Assembly: GCA_009829735.1 (NCBI GenBank) | Contig: CM020619.1 | Coordinates: forward strand, 18,915,816-18,979,815 | DNA from: Pyropia yezoensis | Lineage: Eukaryota; Rhodophyta; Bangiophyceae; Bangiales; Bangiaceae | Direction: 5' to 3' | Length of the DNA stretch: 64,000 nucleotides | Shown: piece after piece, positions 52,517 through 63,059 of the stretch | Position numbering within the stretch: the stretch's first letter is position 1 | Layout: every line of letters starts with the position of its first letter | Made by a program: the position numbers and the translations under genes | Notes under the pieces: model-generated | The model's database searches: none | The model's input: only the letters and a program-made list of their open reading frames with translations | What the model was told of the DNA's origin: nothing

Positions 52517-53388
52517 GTTGGATGGAAAGAATAACAAAAATACGGAATAGTGGAAGGGAGGAGGGTGGAGCGTTGTCCAGAATGGGAGGGGGAGCTGGAC
52601 CGAGACGGAGCGGGGTGGAGGAAGAGTGGGGATGCACTATGTATCACAAAGGAGGAGCAGGGCCCGGCTATGGCGAGAGCAACGCTTGCGAGACAGGTGG
52701 TCTCATTTGATCCGAAGCGATCAACGTGCGACTGAGGCGCACGGGTTGTCACAAGCTGTAACGCCAAACTGTACGGCTTCTTGTGGCCTGTTCCATGTAC
52801 GTAAATACATATGTATGTAGGTGCGACACATTTTCACTCGTGAATGTGTTTCGCTTATCGAACGTTCATAGCCATGAATACACTGTGTCTCGCTCAGTTG
52901 TCTCGCTCAATCGGCTTGCCCCCCCCCTCGGCAACAGGCACGGGACAGTTGGCGTGACGAGGGAGCGGAACTGGCCGTTGTTTCACAGGTCAAGAGGAAG
53001 CGGGTGGGCGCGTACGCGGAGGGGCGGTAGAGGGCAGCCCGTCAAGCAGCACCGTGGCGGGGATGAAGGCGGTGGTTGGTGGGAGTATCGCCAGCCCCGC
53101 CAGTCCCCCGATCACCGTCGCCCACCGGCGGTGCGGCGCGGAGGCACAGCAGCGCTACGCCACGCGGCCAGCGAGGGTGGATGACGAAGGATGGAAACCG
53201 GCTGTCGCATGGCCCCCACGGAGCGGCACTGGGGAACTGAGTAGGGAGCGGGGCTGGCACGGCAGCGACCACCCTCACCCCACTGCACAGCTTCCCCTCT
53301 CCCCTTCTCCTCTCTCACCCTCGCCCCCCTCCCGCCCACTTGCCACCCCGCCTACCGACGACTGCCGCCCCTCAGCCCCGGTGTGGTC
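52517..53388. other. Gene-free stretch, AT-richer centre
   Basis: Promoter side of uricase. At 52798-52890 GC drops, with palindromes ACATATGT and a small hairpin around TCACTCGTGA (about 52830-52845). No gene is recognised. Confidence 0.35.
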
Positions 53389-55977
53389 TCAGCCAGCTCT
53401 TCGAAAGACACCACTCAGGCTACGGGCACGCGCCAGGAGCCCCCCCCCCCCCCCCGCCTCTTCGCTCCCCCCCGCGTGGCGCGGCGTGCCCTTGACCGCC
53501 GCCCACCCCCCAGACGGCGCCCGGCCACGCAGCCTCGGCCGCCGCCCGTCATCCCCCCGGCTGCCGCCGCCGCCGCCGCCACCGCCGCCACCCCCGCCCG
53601 GCCGACGGCCGCGCAGGCCGTCGGAGCGGGCGGCGCGGCCAGCGGGGGCACCCGACGTCGCCCCCCCAACGACGCTGCCGCCGCCGCCAACGCCGCCGCC
53701 GACGCCGCTGCCAACGCCGGCCGGGATGCCCGTCGAGGATGGGAGTGAGTCGGAAGCGCGCGGTGGGAAGAGATCCCGGTTGAGCACATTGATCGCCGCC
53801 GGCAGGGCGGGAGGGGGCGCGTCATAGGGGGGCGGCGCCTCGGGCGGCGGGACGGCGTACCCGCCCGCGTCCAGTCTGGGCGCCCACAGCTGGGACGGAA
53901 CACCACCGTCGTCGCCGCCGCTGCCGCCGACGCCGCTGCCGGCACCGGGCGTACGGCGGCGGCGGCCGCCAGCTGGGGGCGCGCCAAAACCAGCGGGAAA
54001 CGCCACGACGGGTGCCACCACAGGTGGCGGCGGCGGCGGCGGCGGCGGCGGCACGGGCGCTCCCAGCGCGCGCAGGAGCGTCGACGAGGACGGCTCCGAG
54101 TCGGCCCGCCGCACCCGCGCGGACACGAGTGCCTCCTCGTCGTCCGTCTCAACGGGCGCCGCGGCGGGGCCGCCGACTGCGCCCGCACGGCGCAGCCCGT
54201 GGCCCGACCCCGCCCGCCGCAGCAGGCCGTGCACGCCGCGGCGCACGCCGAGCGCACTCAACTGCCTGCCGCTGCCGCCACCAACGGGGCCCCCGCGGCC
54301 GCGGCCGTCGGTAGCCTCCTCTTCGTCGCCTGAAGAAGCGTACGGGGCACCAACGGCGCTGGGCTGGCGGTCCATACCAAACGGCGCCGCCACTCCCGCC
54401 ACCGCGGCCGTCCCCGACGCGGCGCCCGGCCACCCCTGGTCGGGGCGGCCCCCGGTGGCAGCCGCGGCGGCAGCAGCGGCGGCAGCGGCGGCTGCCGCAG
54501 CAGAGGCGGCGGCGGGGGACGGCACGGCCGCCCCCCCCGCCGACGCGGCGGCGGCCCCCCGCCGCGCAAGCGCCTGCTTTGCGTCGGCAAGCTGGATGGC
54601 AAGGTCATCAATCCGCGCCCGCAGGGCGGCCGCGTAGGTGGATGCCGACACCTGCGCGCGCCCCCGCGACGGTGAGGGCGCCCACACGGCCGTGCCACCC
54701 GACACGACCGGCGGGCGGGCGGTCCACAGGTCCGGGGGCAAGTTCTCCCCGCGCCGGGTGTGCCGCGTCGCCGCGGGCTTGACCGTCGACGGCAGCGGGG
54801 GGGGGGCGGGGATCCACCCGGCCGGCCGCGGCGCCGCGGGCACCTCGGGCGGCGGCGGCGGGTCCATGGCCATGGCCGCCGCCGCCTTTTCCCGCTCCGA
54901 CGCAAGCATCCGGCTGAGCGTGCGGGTGGCCGTCGCGGGGGGGGTGGAGGTGGACGACGAACGCCGGGCGTCCACGTCCACGCCATTGCCATTGAACGCA
55001 TTGCGGCTGCCATTGACGGGGGTGCCGCCGCCGCCGCTGCCGGCTTCGGCGCCAGCCGCCCGTGCGGCGCCCGTCGTGGCCAGCGCAGAGTGGGACGAAA
55101 AGGGAAATGCCGGTGCCGGTGCGGGCGCCACTTCGGCTGCTGCAGGCGCGGCCAGCGGCGGCGCCTTCACAGACGTGGAGGCTGGGCGCAGCGCGCGCGC
55201 CGGTCCTCCCCCCCCCCCACTCATCCCATCCGCCAGCCACCACGACGACGCATCGGTCGAGGCGGTGCCCACCGACGGTGGCGACAGGGGCGACACGGGC
55301 ATGCGGCCGCTGGCAATGGCGGCTGCCACGTTAGAGTGGTCGGGGGGCCGTCCTCCTCCTCCTCCACCTCCACCTCCTCCTCCCCCCGCCGCTCCTCCGC
55401 CCGGGCGCACCCCCTTTATCTTCTTGGCCGCGTTCCCCGTCACTACCAGGGCCCCCGGCGGCAGCACATCCACCGGCGGGCCCGCAGGCTCGCCTGCCTC
55501 CCCGAGTGGCACGTACGCGGTGCGGACGGCAGAGGAGAGGACCTCCCCATTGGCGCGGCGCACCACCCGCCGCCGCCTGACGGACTTGTACCACCCACCG
55601 GGGGGGGGAGGTTCATGAACAGACCGCAACGGTGGGTCATCATAGGCCGCCTCTGGTGGTGGTGGTGGGGACGGCGGTGGCGGCGGCGGCGGTGGTGGCG
55701 GCGGCGGTGGCGCTGGGCCACCCGCCGACGCCACCTCCAGGCGTGCGCCAATGCGGGCCGCGGCAGAGAGGAAGTTGGCCGCCGACGACCGCCGTGAGCC
55801 GTCTGGGGCAAAGCCCTCGTCCTCCTCGTCACTGCTGCCACCACCGTCAGGGGCACCCCCATAGTCAATGGCGGCAGAGGGGGGGTACGCCCCGCCGCCG
55901 ACAGCCCACCCGTCGACGCCACCGCCGCCCCCCGAGGCGGCCGCGTGGAGGGGCATCGCCGCCGACGACGACCACAT
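53389..55977 (-). CDS. Large disordered Pro/Ala/Gly-rich protein
   Basis: An open frame of 862 residues from MWSSSAAMPL at 55977. It is largely low complexity with poly-Pro, poly-Gly and poly-Ala runs, but has features that argue for a real protein. There are acidic phospho-site-like patches (SSDEEDEGF near residue 50, SSGDEEEATDG and VETDDEEALV further on), a conserved-looking basic block GGWYKSVRRRRVVRRANGEV near residues 125-145 with ALVVTGNAAKKIKG just after, and a short coiled-coil-like helix (AALRARIDDLAIQLADAKQA) near the middle. No family is recognised. It could be a scaffold or chromatin-related protein, but nothing proves that. Upstream in-frame ATGs exist as far as 56148. Confidence 0.45.
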   Translation of the reverse strand: MWSSSAAMPLHAAASGGGGGVDGWAVGGGAYPPSAAIDYGGAPDGGGSSDEEDEGFAPDGSRRSSAANFLSAAARIGARLEVASAGGPAPPPPPPPPPPPPPSPPPPPEAAYDDPPLRSVHEPPPPGGWYKSVRRRRVVRRANGEVLSSAVRTAYVPLGEAGEPAGPPVDVLPPGALVVTGNAAKKIKGVRPGGGAAGGGGGGGGGGGGRPPDHSNVAAAIASGRMPVSPLSPPSVGTASTDASSWWLADGMSGGGGGPARALRPASTSVKAPPLAAPAAAEVAPAPAPAFPFSSHSALATTGAARAAGAEAGSGGGGTPVNGSRNAFNGNGVDVDARRSSSTSTPPATATRTLSRMLASEREKAAAAMAMDPPPPPEVPAAPRPAGWIPAPPPLPSTVKPAATRHTRRGENLPPDLWTARPPVVSGGTAVWAPSPSRGRAQVSASTYAAALRARIDDLAIQLADAKQALARRGAAAASAGGAAVPSPAAASAAAAAAAAAAAAAAATGGRPDQGWPGAASGTAAVAGVAAPFGMDRQPSAVGAPYASSGDEEEATDGRGRGGPVGGGSGRQLSALGVRRGVHGLLRRAGSGHGLRRAGAVGGPAAAPVETDDEEALVSARVRRADSEPSSSTLLRALGAPVPPPPPPPPPPVVAPVVAFPAGFGAPPAGGRRRRTPGAGSGVGGSGGDDGGVPSQLWAPRLDAGGYAVPPPEAPPPYDAPPPALPAAINVLNRDLFPPRASDSLPSSTGIPAGVGSGVGGGVGGGGSVVGGATSGAPAGRAARSDGLRGRRPGGGGGGGGGGGGSRGDDGRRPRLRGRAPSGGWAAVKGTPRHAGGSEEAGGGGGLLARARSLSGVFRRAG

Positions 55978-58900
55978 GGGGGCACACCGCGGCCGACAGC
56001 GCAGAGTGGAGTGAGGGTGGGGGGGAGGCGGGGGGGGGGGGAAGGCGGCCGAAGCGCGTGTGTGACACGGTAAAGCAGTCGCACCTCGTTCGTGGAACAG
56101 TGGTGACGGTGGAGGGGGGGAGGGGGGCGGCGGGGGGCAGGAAGACACCGCTTTGCACGCTCACCCCTCCGGCACGCCCCGCTGCAAGTGGAAAAGCGGT
56201 CCCCGTGGCCGGGCACAGACCGACCGCCGCCCGCCAAGCGAGGTACTCCCCACCTGAGTGGCCACGCCGCACCGCCCCAGCTGCCGACGCCGCCGCAGCA
56301 CCCGTGTGGGCTGCCCGTATGGTGGCGGATGGCCGGCAGCGGGACGTCCCCCCCACCCTCAGCAACACCTCCATCCCGCACAGAAGCTGCCCCCCCCCTC
56401 CCCCCCCCCGGGCGAGCACCACGCCCCCCGCTCCCCAACGGCCGTGGCCGCCCCGCGCACCACCCGCCGCCTCTGGGTGGTGACGGGGGATGGGGTGGGG
56501 CGGGGAGCGGGGGGGGCCGTGCCAGCCACGGGGCGTGGGCGCCACAACCGCCGCGGCGCGGCAGGGGGCGCACCCACCCGTCTGCCGCCGCCGCCGCGAC
56601 GTGCGCAGAGTCTCGCGCGTGTGGGGGACGGGTGGCCGGCCGCCAGAGACTGGGCAAGAAGGGGGGGGGGGGGGGGGGGGGTGTGACCGCTGGTTGGAGA
56701 CGGGAAAGAGGACGGGGGGGGGGGGTGGGGGGGAGGGTACCCAGCAAAGGAGACGAAACGCCCGGCAGCCCAGAGGGGGAGGCAGCGGCCCACCGCACTC
56801 CCCGCCACACCCACCAAGGGGAGTGACTGCAGGTCTGCCGCCACTGTCCCATCCCGTGACGCCTTTGGCCGCCCGCCGTGGGTGGTGGCCGCCACGCCCG
56901 CCGCGGGTCCCTGAGCGGCGCCACCGCCGCCCCCAACGCGCACCGGCGGGCGGGCGGCGCGGCCCCAACGGGCGGGGCGGGCGCGCAGGGGGCCGCCACT
57001 GGCGGAAAACGGGGGCGGCCTCGCGCGCGCGGCGCCGCCGCGGGCGCCCTCGCACCGCCACGGAGAAGGGGGGCGCACCGCCCTGCAGGAAGCGGGGGGG
57101 ACGGACAGCAGCACGAGGCACACCCCCCCTCCCAACCCAAACCCCCCCCCCCCACCCGACGCCGCGCTGGCCGAGGGCGCGTCGCGAGGGAGGAGGTGGG
57201 CGGTGCGGGCGGCCAGCGTCGGCAGCATGCCGGCCGCCGCCCCCGCGTGTGCGGCACCGTCTCATCTCCCCGCCGAACCGTCACCGGCGGCACCGCCCCA
57301 CAATAGGAGACAACCATGGTGGGTGTCCCACTCGCCGGGGGGGGGGGGGGGACAGCCGGCAGAGACCCTCGCCTCCCTAGAGAGGGGGGACGTTGGGGTC
57401 TGGGCTGCCCCCCTGCCCCCCCTCTTCACCATGGCAACCCCCCCCACACCCGTTTCTTCAACCCCCGCTGCCGGGTAGTCTATCGACCGTCTGTCCTCCC
57501 GCCCGCCCGCCCGCCCGCCAGCCAGCCAGCCCGCCCGCCGCCGGTCCCTCCCCCCCCCACCAGCACCCAACAAAAAAAAAAAAAAAAAGAAGAGACAACC
57601 AACGCATGGCTCGCCCCGCCGTGCCCTTCAAGAGATGAGCACCAGCGGGAGACTGGGGTGGCCGGCCGGTGGGGAAGTGCGGACGGGGCGGGCATCGTGA
57701 GCGTTGGCGCCCGGGCCGGGGGGGGGCGGGGGACCTGAGCAACGCGAGGGCATGGCCACCGGGGCTTGCCGCCGGGGTGTCAGCGCGCGTGGCCACCGGC
57801 GACCCGGCGCGAGTGTCGGAGGGGGGGGCAGACGACCCGCACGGCGTGGTGGCAGGCACGCGGCGCCGCCGCGCACCGCGTCTCGCCGCCTCGCCGCACC
57901 TGCGGGCGGGCGCGCAGTGGGTATACCCTGTACCAACAGAATGGGACACGGAAGAAGCACCAAGAACAGTGGGGCGGCAGCGCCCCTTCCACCTCACCCG
58001 CCGCGGCAGACCGTCGACGCTCCGGCCGCCTGCACTCTGCCAGCAGGGAACACCCCAACCCGTCGTGGGTAGTGCCGCGGCCGCGCGGCACAACCGACGC
58101 ACGGCGGCGGCACAACCGACGCACGGCGGCGGCACAACCGACGCACGGCGGCGGCACGCCCATCCGCGCGGCGTGGCGGGTGTGTGGCAGCGGGGGATGG
58201 CGGGCCGGCGACAGCGCGGCCGTTGGCGGTGGGATGGGCGAGAGGGGACGGGGAGACATGGGCGGGTAAGGGGGGGTGGGGGGCAGTGCAAGGATGGCTT
58301 GGGGGGGGGCGGGTGGGTGGGTTGGCCGAGGCCGCCGCAGGCCGGCGGCGGAGACAGGCGCACCCCCAGTCAAGCCGGCCTGAGAGCGGACACCAGGATT
58401 CAGAGCGACTTCGCGTCAGCCATTGGCCCATAGCTCGGAGTCAGGAGCAAACTTGCCATATACTGAACATATATGAAATATTTCAGGACATTCTTCTGTC
58501 CTTGACACACCACGATATTTTGTGGCCGAACAGTGGCAGCTGGAAGTGCGGAGGAGGGGGCTTTTGGGGGGTGCGAAAGCACCCACTCTATGAAAACACT
58601 GTGAAGGACAGCCCCTTACAGTGGTTGTAATCTGGTGCCTCTGGTTGTAAACTGGTGCTAGACGAATACATGCGTCGAATCCGGCCCTGGCGGCGCCTGT
58701 GAGCGTGTTCTTCACGGCCGGGGACCAGAAACACCAACCATCCCGCCCGCACGCCACCGCTACCATGTCTCCCGCTGCCTTCACGCACCAAGACGCCCCC
58801 TCGCCCCACCGGGAGAGTTCCCCTTGGCCATCAGCAAGCCCCAAGAAAAGCGTTCGACCTCACCAGACCAGCGCCGGGCGGCGCGGATGCACCTGGGAGC

Positions 58901-60612
58901 GCTTTGGCGCATGCGTCCGTCGCCTTTTTCTCATCTTCGCTTCGTCGTCCCTCTCATCTTTTGCCAGTACACGCTCCCCCCCACCCCAATCCCCGAACTC
59001 CTCTCCAGCATCCCTGCCGACCCCCTCGAAGGGGTTCATACTGTTTTCCCTCACCTCTCCCCCCCCCGTGCCAACACCCCACCTTCTGGCCCCTTTCAGT
59101 AGCTGTATCCGCATGCATTTCTCTCCCCCAAGGCTACGACGTGGCAAAGAAGAAGGCGGGGGACAGCCAGTCACAGTCGCCAAAAAGAAAAAAACTGGTG
59201 CCGCCGGTGCGGCGCGACAAGAGGGGGGCTGACGCGAGCCGCAGCTGCATATTATCTAGAATAGGCAGGTAGGGACGGCCTACCACGGTCACCACAGCCG
59301 CTGCCGTCTCGAGGAGGTAGGAGGAAGTAGCGCCGGCTGCGGCTGGGTGTTGTCAAGAAGGGGGGGGGCGGCGGGGGACAGCCAGGACAATGGTCACAGC
59401 CGCCGCCGAGGTGGAAGGGGGGTGACGCCAGCGGCGTCGTGCAAAATGGGGCGCGGGGGACAGCCATCTATGGTCCCCGGCTGTCGGCCATAAGAGGGGG
59501 GCGGAAAGGCTATCCGCGCTTGTCGCAACGGCGGACAGGCACCGGACGGGGGGGGGGTGCGGACGGACAGGGATGCTGTCCTTCACGATGGCGTGTTTCC
59601 GGCGAAAGGAAGGGTTGGGGGGCTGCACGGGTGCGGCTTGTGTCAGAACTTCAAGTCCCCGATTTCAACTCCTTCGGAAACAGCGGCTCCACAGCGCGCG
59701 TTCACACGAAAAATCAGGGTTGGCAGCAATAAAATGTATACAATACATTGAAAAGATTAATATATACTAATCTATAGATTAATCAAAAAGCAGAAACGGC
59801 CCTTTGATTAATCAATCGTAAACTTGAGTGCTCAAAATCAAAATCAATCAACAAAACATTTGTTTGATTACTATATACATTAATCGAAGCCGAGACAAAA
59901 AAATACATTTTGAACCCTGCGAAAAATCGGTGCTCGCAGTTAGGGAACCCCCCCTCATAAGACCCACCACCTTTTCGCTATGAAGACGGGCGACCTACGA
60001 GAAAAAAAAAATACCCCTGAGCTCGGGAGCCTCTGACGAGTCCAACGGTGGGCGCCGCTTGGAGAACGGACGGCAAGTTCTTGAAAAATAGTTTGTGTGG
60101 TCTTAGATTGGAGTCAGACGGATACGCGGCGCGCCCGCGTATGTTTGTACCGCGGTATACCGTCGCGACGCGCACAGCCAATCAAATGGGCGATACGCGT
60201 AAATACCGTCACACCGATTGCAACTGCGAACGGGCCTCAGGTAGCGTTCTGTTCCTAGAAGCGGCGTCGTGCCATGGTACCACCGTGGGCCGCCGAGGCA
60301 CCCCCTGCGCAGTGCGGCTTAGAGCTGTGTCACGGAATCGTTGCTCGGGCCGGTTTTTCTTTGCTCAGACTTGCTCAGTCGCCTCGGCACAGTCGTCAGA
60401 GCATACCCACCAACAGCAAATCCCAACCGAATATGCACACGTTGCAGAAAATTGCAGCCGAAAGGGACCAAATCTTGCTCAAATAAGGTCATTCTGGGCC
60501 TCATGGTCGTATAGGGTGCCATACAGCAACAATGGACATTCATTCAGGTTCCATCCGGATTGGTCCGAGTTATCCGAATCAATGTAACTCCTTCTACATT
60601 AGAAGTCAAGAA
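55978..60612. other. Long gene-free low-complexity stretch
   Basis: No gene is assigned in 4.6 kb. It holds G- and C-runs (for example 56658-56681), an A-run at 57572-57588, and a 22-base tandem repeat (58089-58160). A lower-GC patch lies at about 58430-58640. A possible small gene lies at about 58763-59272 whose last part (GYDVAKKKAGDSQSQSPKRK...) is lysine-rich and follows a splice-acceptor-like CCCCCAAG. A very AT-rich patch with palindromes lies at 59730-59900. From 60000 to 60600 the sequence has moderate GC without recognisable genes. Confidence 0.35.
58089..58160. repeat. 22-base tandem repeat, three copies
   Basis: Three consecutive copies of a 22-base unit beginning CACAACCGACGCACGG, essentially identical, so recently expanded. 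No spacers, so not a CRISPR array. Confidence 0.85.
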
Positions 60613-60677
60613 TGGGGCTTGGTCTTGGTCACCCCCCCTTTTTTTCGAGAATGGGGGGTGACCAAGACCAATCCCCA
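60613..60677. repeat. Near-perfect 25-base inverted repeat (hairpin)
   Basis: Left arm 60613-60637 and right arm 60653-60677 are inverted copies with one mismatch in 25, around a 15-base T-rich loop. The core arm sequence is TTGGTCTTGGTCACCCCCC. It could mark a foldback element, a transcript end or a small-RNA precursor. It lies about 630 bases before the Harbinger transposase start and was not found at the other end of that gene. Confidence 0.8.
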
Positions 60678-61303
60678 TCCAGGAGGGTGTCTTGGGCGCT
60701 GCTGGGGCTCTTGTAGCCTGTGTCGTGGCAATTTTTCCAATACCGTTCTAGCCGGACTCGATCGCACCTGCGACACTGGACGATCGCTACTCGATTGGCG
60801 GCTGTGGATCCCCCCCTCCTCGGATTGTGCCACTGCGCGACAGAGGCCCGACCGCCCTTCCCGGCCCGCCCAGCCCCTCTGGCTATGGGCCCGGTCCACT
60901 GTCTGCCGAGTCCGGTGGCGGGTAGAAGGCCGTGCGATCCGCCACCCAGCCCCCCCGCTGATGCGGTTTGGGAGGGGGTGCTTATGCTGATTGGCTACCG
61001 CAGTCGGGACCTCGGTGGCCGGCGCTGCAGGCGCTGCCTAGTGTGGGGGATAGACCGGCCGGTGGGGAGATTCTTTGGCCCCCATTGGTAGGTCGCTGGC
61101 AGGAGGGTTGCCTGTGCAGGGGGGCTGCAAACCGCCCCCCCCCCCGTGCGGCCAGACCGGGGGGTGCCGTTTGTGGGGCGGCCGCTGTCGCGGTGGGCCC
61201 CACCATCGTCGTCGCGTCCACCATCGTCGTGACGCCCACCATCATCGCCACCGTCCCCACCGCCACAACCGCCCACCACGGCCACCCGTGGCCCACACGC
61301 ACC
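60678..61303. other. Region upstream of the transposase
   Basis: GC-rich, with a short C-run near 61137-61145. The transposase frame is open upstream of the chosen ATG to about 60968, but that part is not conserved-looking. It is probably the 5' part of the transposon. A terminal inverted repeat could not be identified. Confidence 0.35.
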
Positions 61304-62776
61304 ATGGACGCTGCTGTGGATCTAGACGTTGCGGCCTTGATGCAGGACCAGGAGGACCTGGAGGCTGCCTCGGCTGTTGCCGCGCACTTGGCTGTGCTGC
61401 GCCGCTTTCGTCAGCGCGTGCACGCGGCGCGGTGCGGCCGTCGGCCATGGTACCGGGGATCCGTGAGGGGCCGGAGGGCCAACAAGCCACGTAACTTTTC
61501 TGCTGGTTTGCGTGACCTACTGAGAGATTATTTTGGGGTGGACGGTGCCCCTCCCGTGTACTCGTAGCCGGATTTTGAGCGTCGTTTTCGTGTCCCGCGC
61601 GTGGTGTTTGTGCGCATCTACCGTGCGCTGCAGGACAAGCCGTGGTGGAAGCAGGCCGTGAACGCGACAGGTCGCTTGCAGTCTCATCCTCTGCAGAAGC
61701 TGGTGGCCGCTTTTCGTGTCCTTGGGTACGGGGAAGCTGCTGACCGCGCGGACGAGTACTGTCGCATCTCGTCCACGACCATTGACCTCGCTGTGAAGAA
61801 ACTGATTGAATTTATTGGTGATGAGTATGGACCTGTTTATTTCCGCCACCCCAACGACGCGGAGATGGCCATCTTTTTGAAGCGGAACGCGGAGAGGGGA
61901 ATGCCGGGGTGTATGGGGTCTCTGGATTGCTCGCAGTGGGAGTGGAAGAACTCCCCGAAGGGCCAGGCGGGGCTCTACCAGAACCGGAAGGGGAGGCGCA
62001 CGGTCGTTATGGAGACCGTGTGTGACGAGGACCTGTATATCTGGCACCTGTTTGTCGGGTGCCCGGGCAGCATGAACGACCTCAACGTGATGCAGCAGTC
62101 GCCGCTCTACCACGCCGTCATTGCGGGGGATTGGCCCCCCCGCAGCTCGGCCTGTACCGTCAATGGCAAGTCGCGCACACTGCCTTACTACCTTGTCGAC
62201 GGAATCTACCCACACTACGCGTTTTTCATCTGCTCGTACGCCAACCCCAACACCAAGAAGCGGAAGACATTTAACCGTCTGCAGGAGGCGATTCGCAAAG
62301 ACGCCGAGCGCCTGTACGCGGTTTTGACGGCACGCTTCCATATAGCCATGCATCCCGCGCGTTACGCACGCGTCACCACCATCTGCGCGGCTGCCAAGGC
62401 GGTCGCTATACTGCACAATATGGTAACGGAGCTACGACGGGGGGGGTATCTGGCCCGGCAGCGGCGGGAATTTGCCGCGGCCGTAAGTGGAGATGTGGGG
62501 GGAGCCGACGGGGGAGACGGACCTGTTCACGCTGCCGCCGGGGTTGGCGCACCCGGCGGCGGTGGGCGGGGCACAGCAGGCGACGGCCCCCTCGCAGGTT
62601 TGGGCGGCCTGCCGCCGGTCGTGGTGCCGATTGGCCAAGTGGCACCCGACGCGTTTGTACGGGCCATGCGCGCGTGGAAGGAGGTCCGCAGTACGCGCGA
62701 GCACGTGCAGCTGCGGGACAACCTGGCTGAGGACATCTACCGTGACCGTGGGGCACTCTTGGAGCCGTACTTGTGA
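61304..62776 (+). mobile_element. PIF/Harbinger transposase gene with one stop
   Basis: A DNA-transposon transposase of the PIF/Harbinger superfamily, which cuts and pastes using a DDE nuclease. The frame from the ATG at 61304 (MDAAVDLDVAALMQ) covers 491 codons and is interrupted once, by TAG at 61565-61567. That stop lies within the family motif PVYS-x-DFERRFRVPRVVF. The rest is intact: helix-turn-helix-like YCRISSTTIDLAVKKLIEFI, first aspartate in CMGSLDCSQWEWKN, second in FVGCPGSMNDLNVMQQS, glutamate in RKDAERLYAVLTARF, and the typical end AVAILHNMVTE. After LARQRREF the tail is Gly/Ala-rich, then DNLAEDIYRDRG. The Myb-like partner ORF of PIF elements is not in the window. Terminal repeats were not found. 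Confidence 0.85.
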
Positions 62777-63059
62777 GGGCGCTGTTCCTGTTGTGCGTAC
62801 ACTACATGGCAACAAAAGGTTTTTTTCCCCATTCAGCAGGGTTTTTTTTTTCCTTGGAAAACTGTCGTTTTTTTTGTCCGCGTACACCGGCGCCCAGCCC
62901 GTGCAGACAGCCAGCCCGCCGGCAGACAGCGGACCTGAGAAGCTGGGGTGCGGAGAGGGGGGGGTTGGCGGGTGGCTCACTTGGGGGTGAGGGTGTGAAG
63001 GGTCAGCGGCTTGGGGGACTTGTCGGCGGCGAGCGCCGCCTCGGCGGCGCCAGCCGCGG
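62777..63059. other. Region downstream of the transposase
   Basis: T-runs at 62819-62826, 62841-62851 and 62868-62877, then GC-rich DNA leading into the minisatellite. It may include the 3' end of the transposon, but no inverted terminal repeat was identified. Confidence 0.35.

Noticed and set aside
55443-57317. 624-residue minus-strand open frame
   Set aside because: Low-complexity Pro/Arg/Ala translation overlapping the disordered-protein gene in another frame. High GC alone keeps it open.
58089-58160. Possible CRISPR-like array
   Set aside because: Direct tandem repeats without spacers in a eukaryotic genome.
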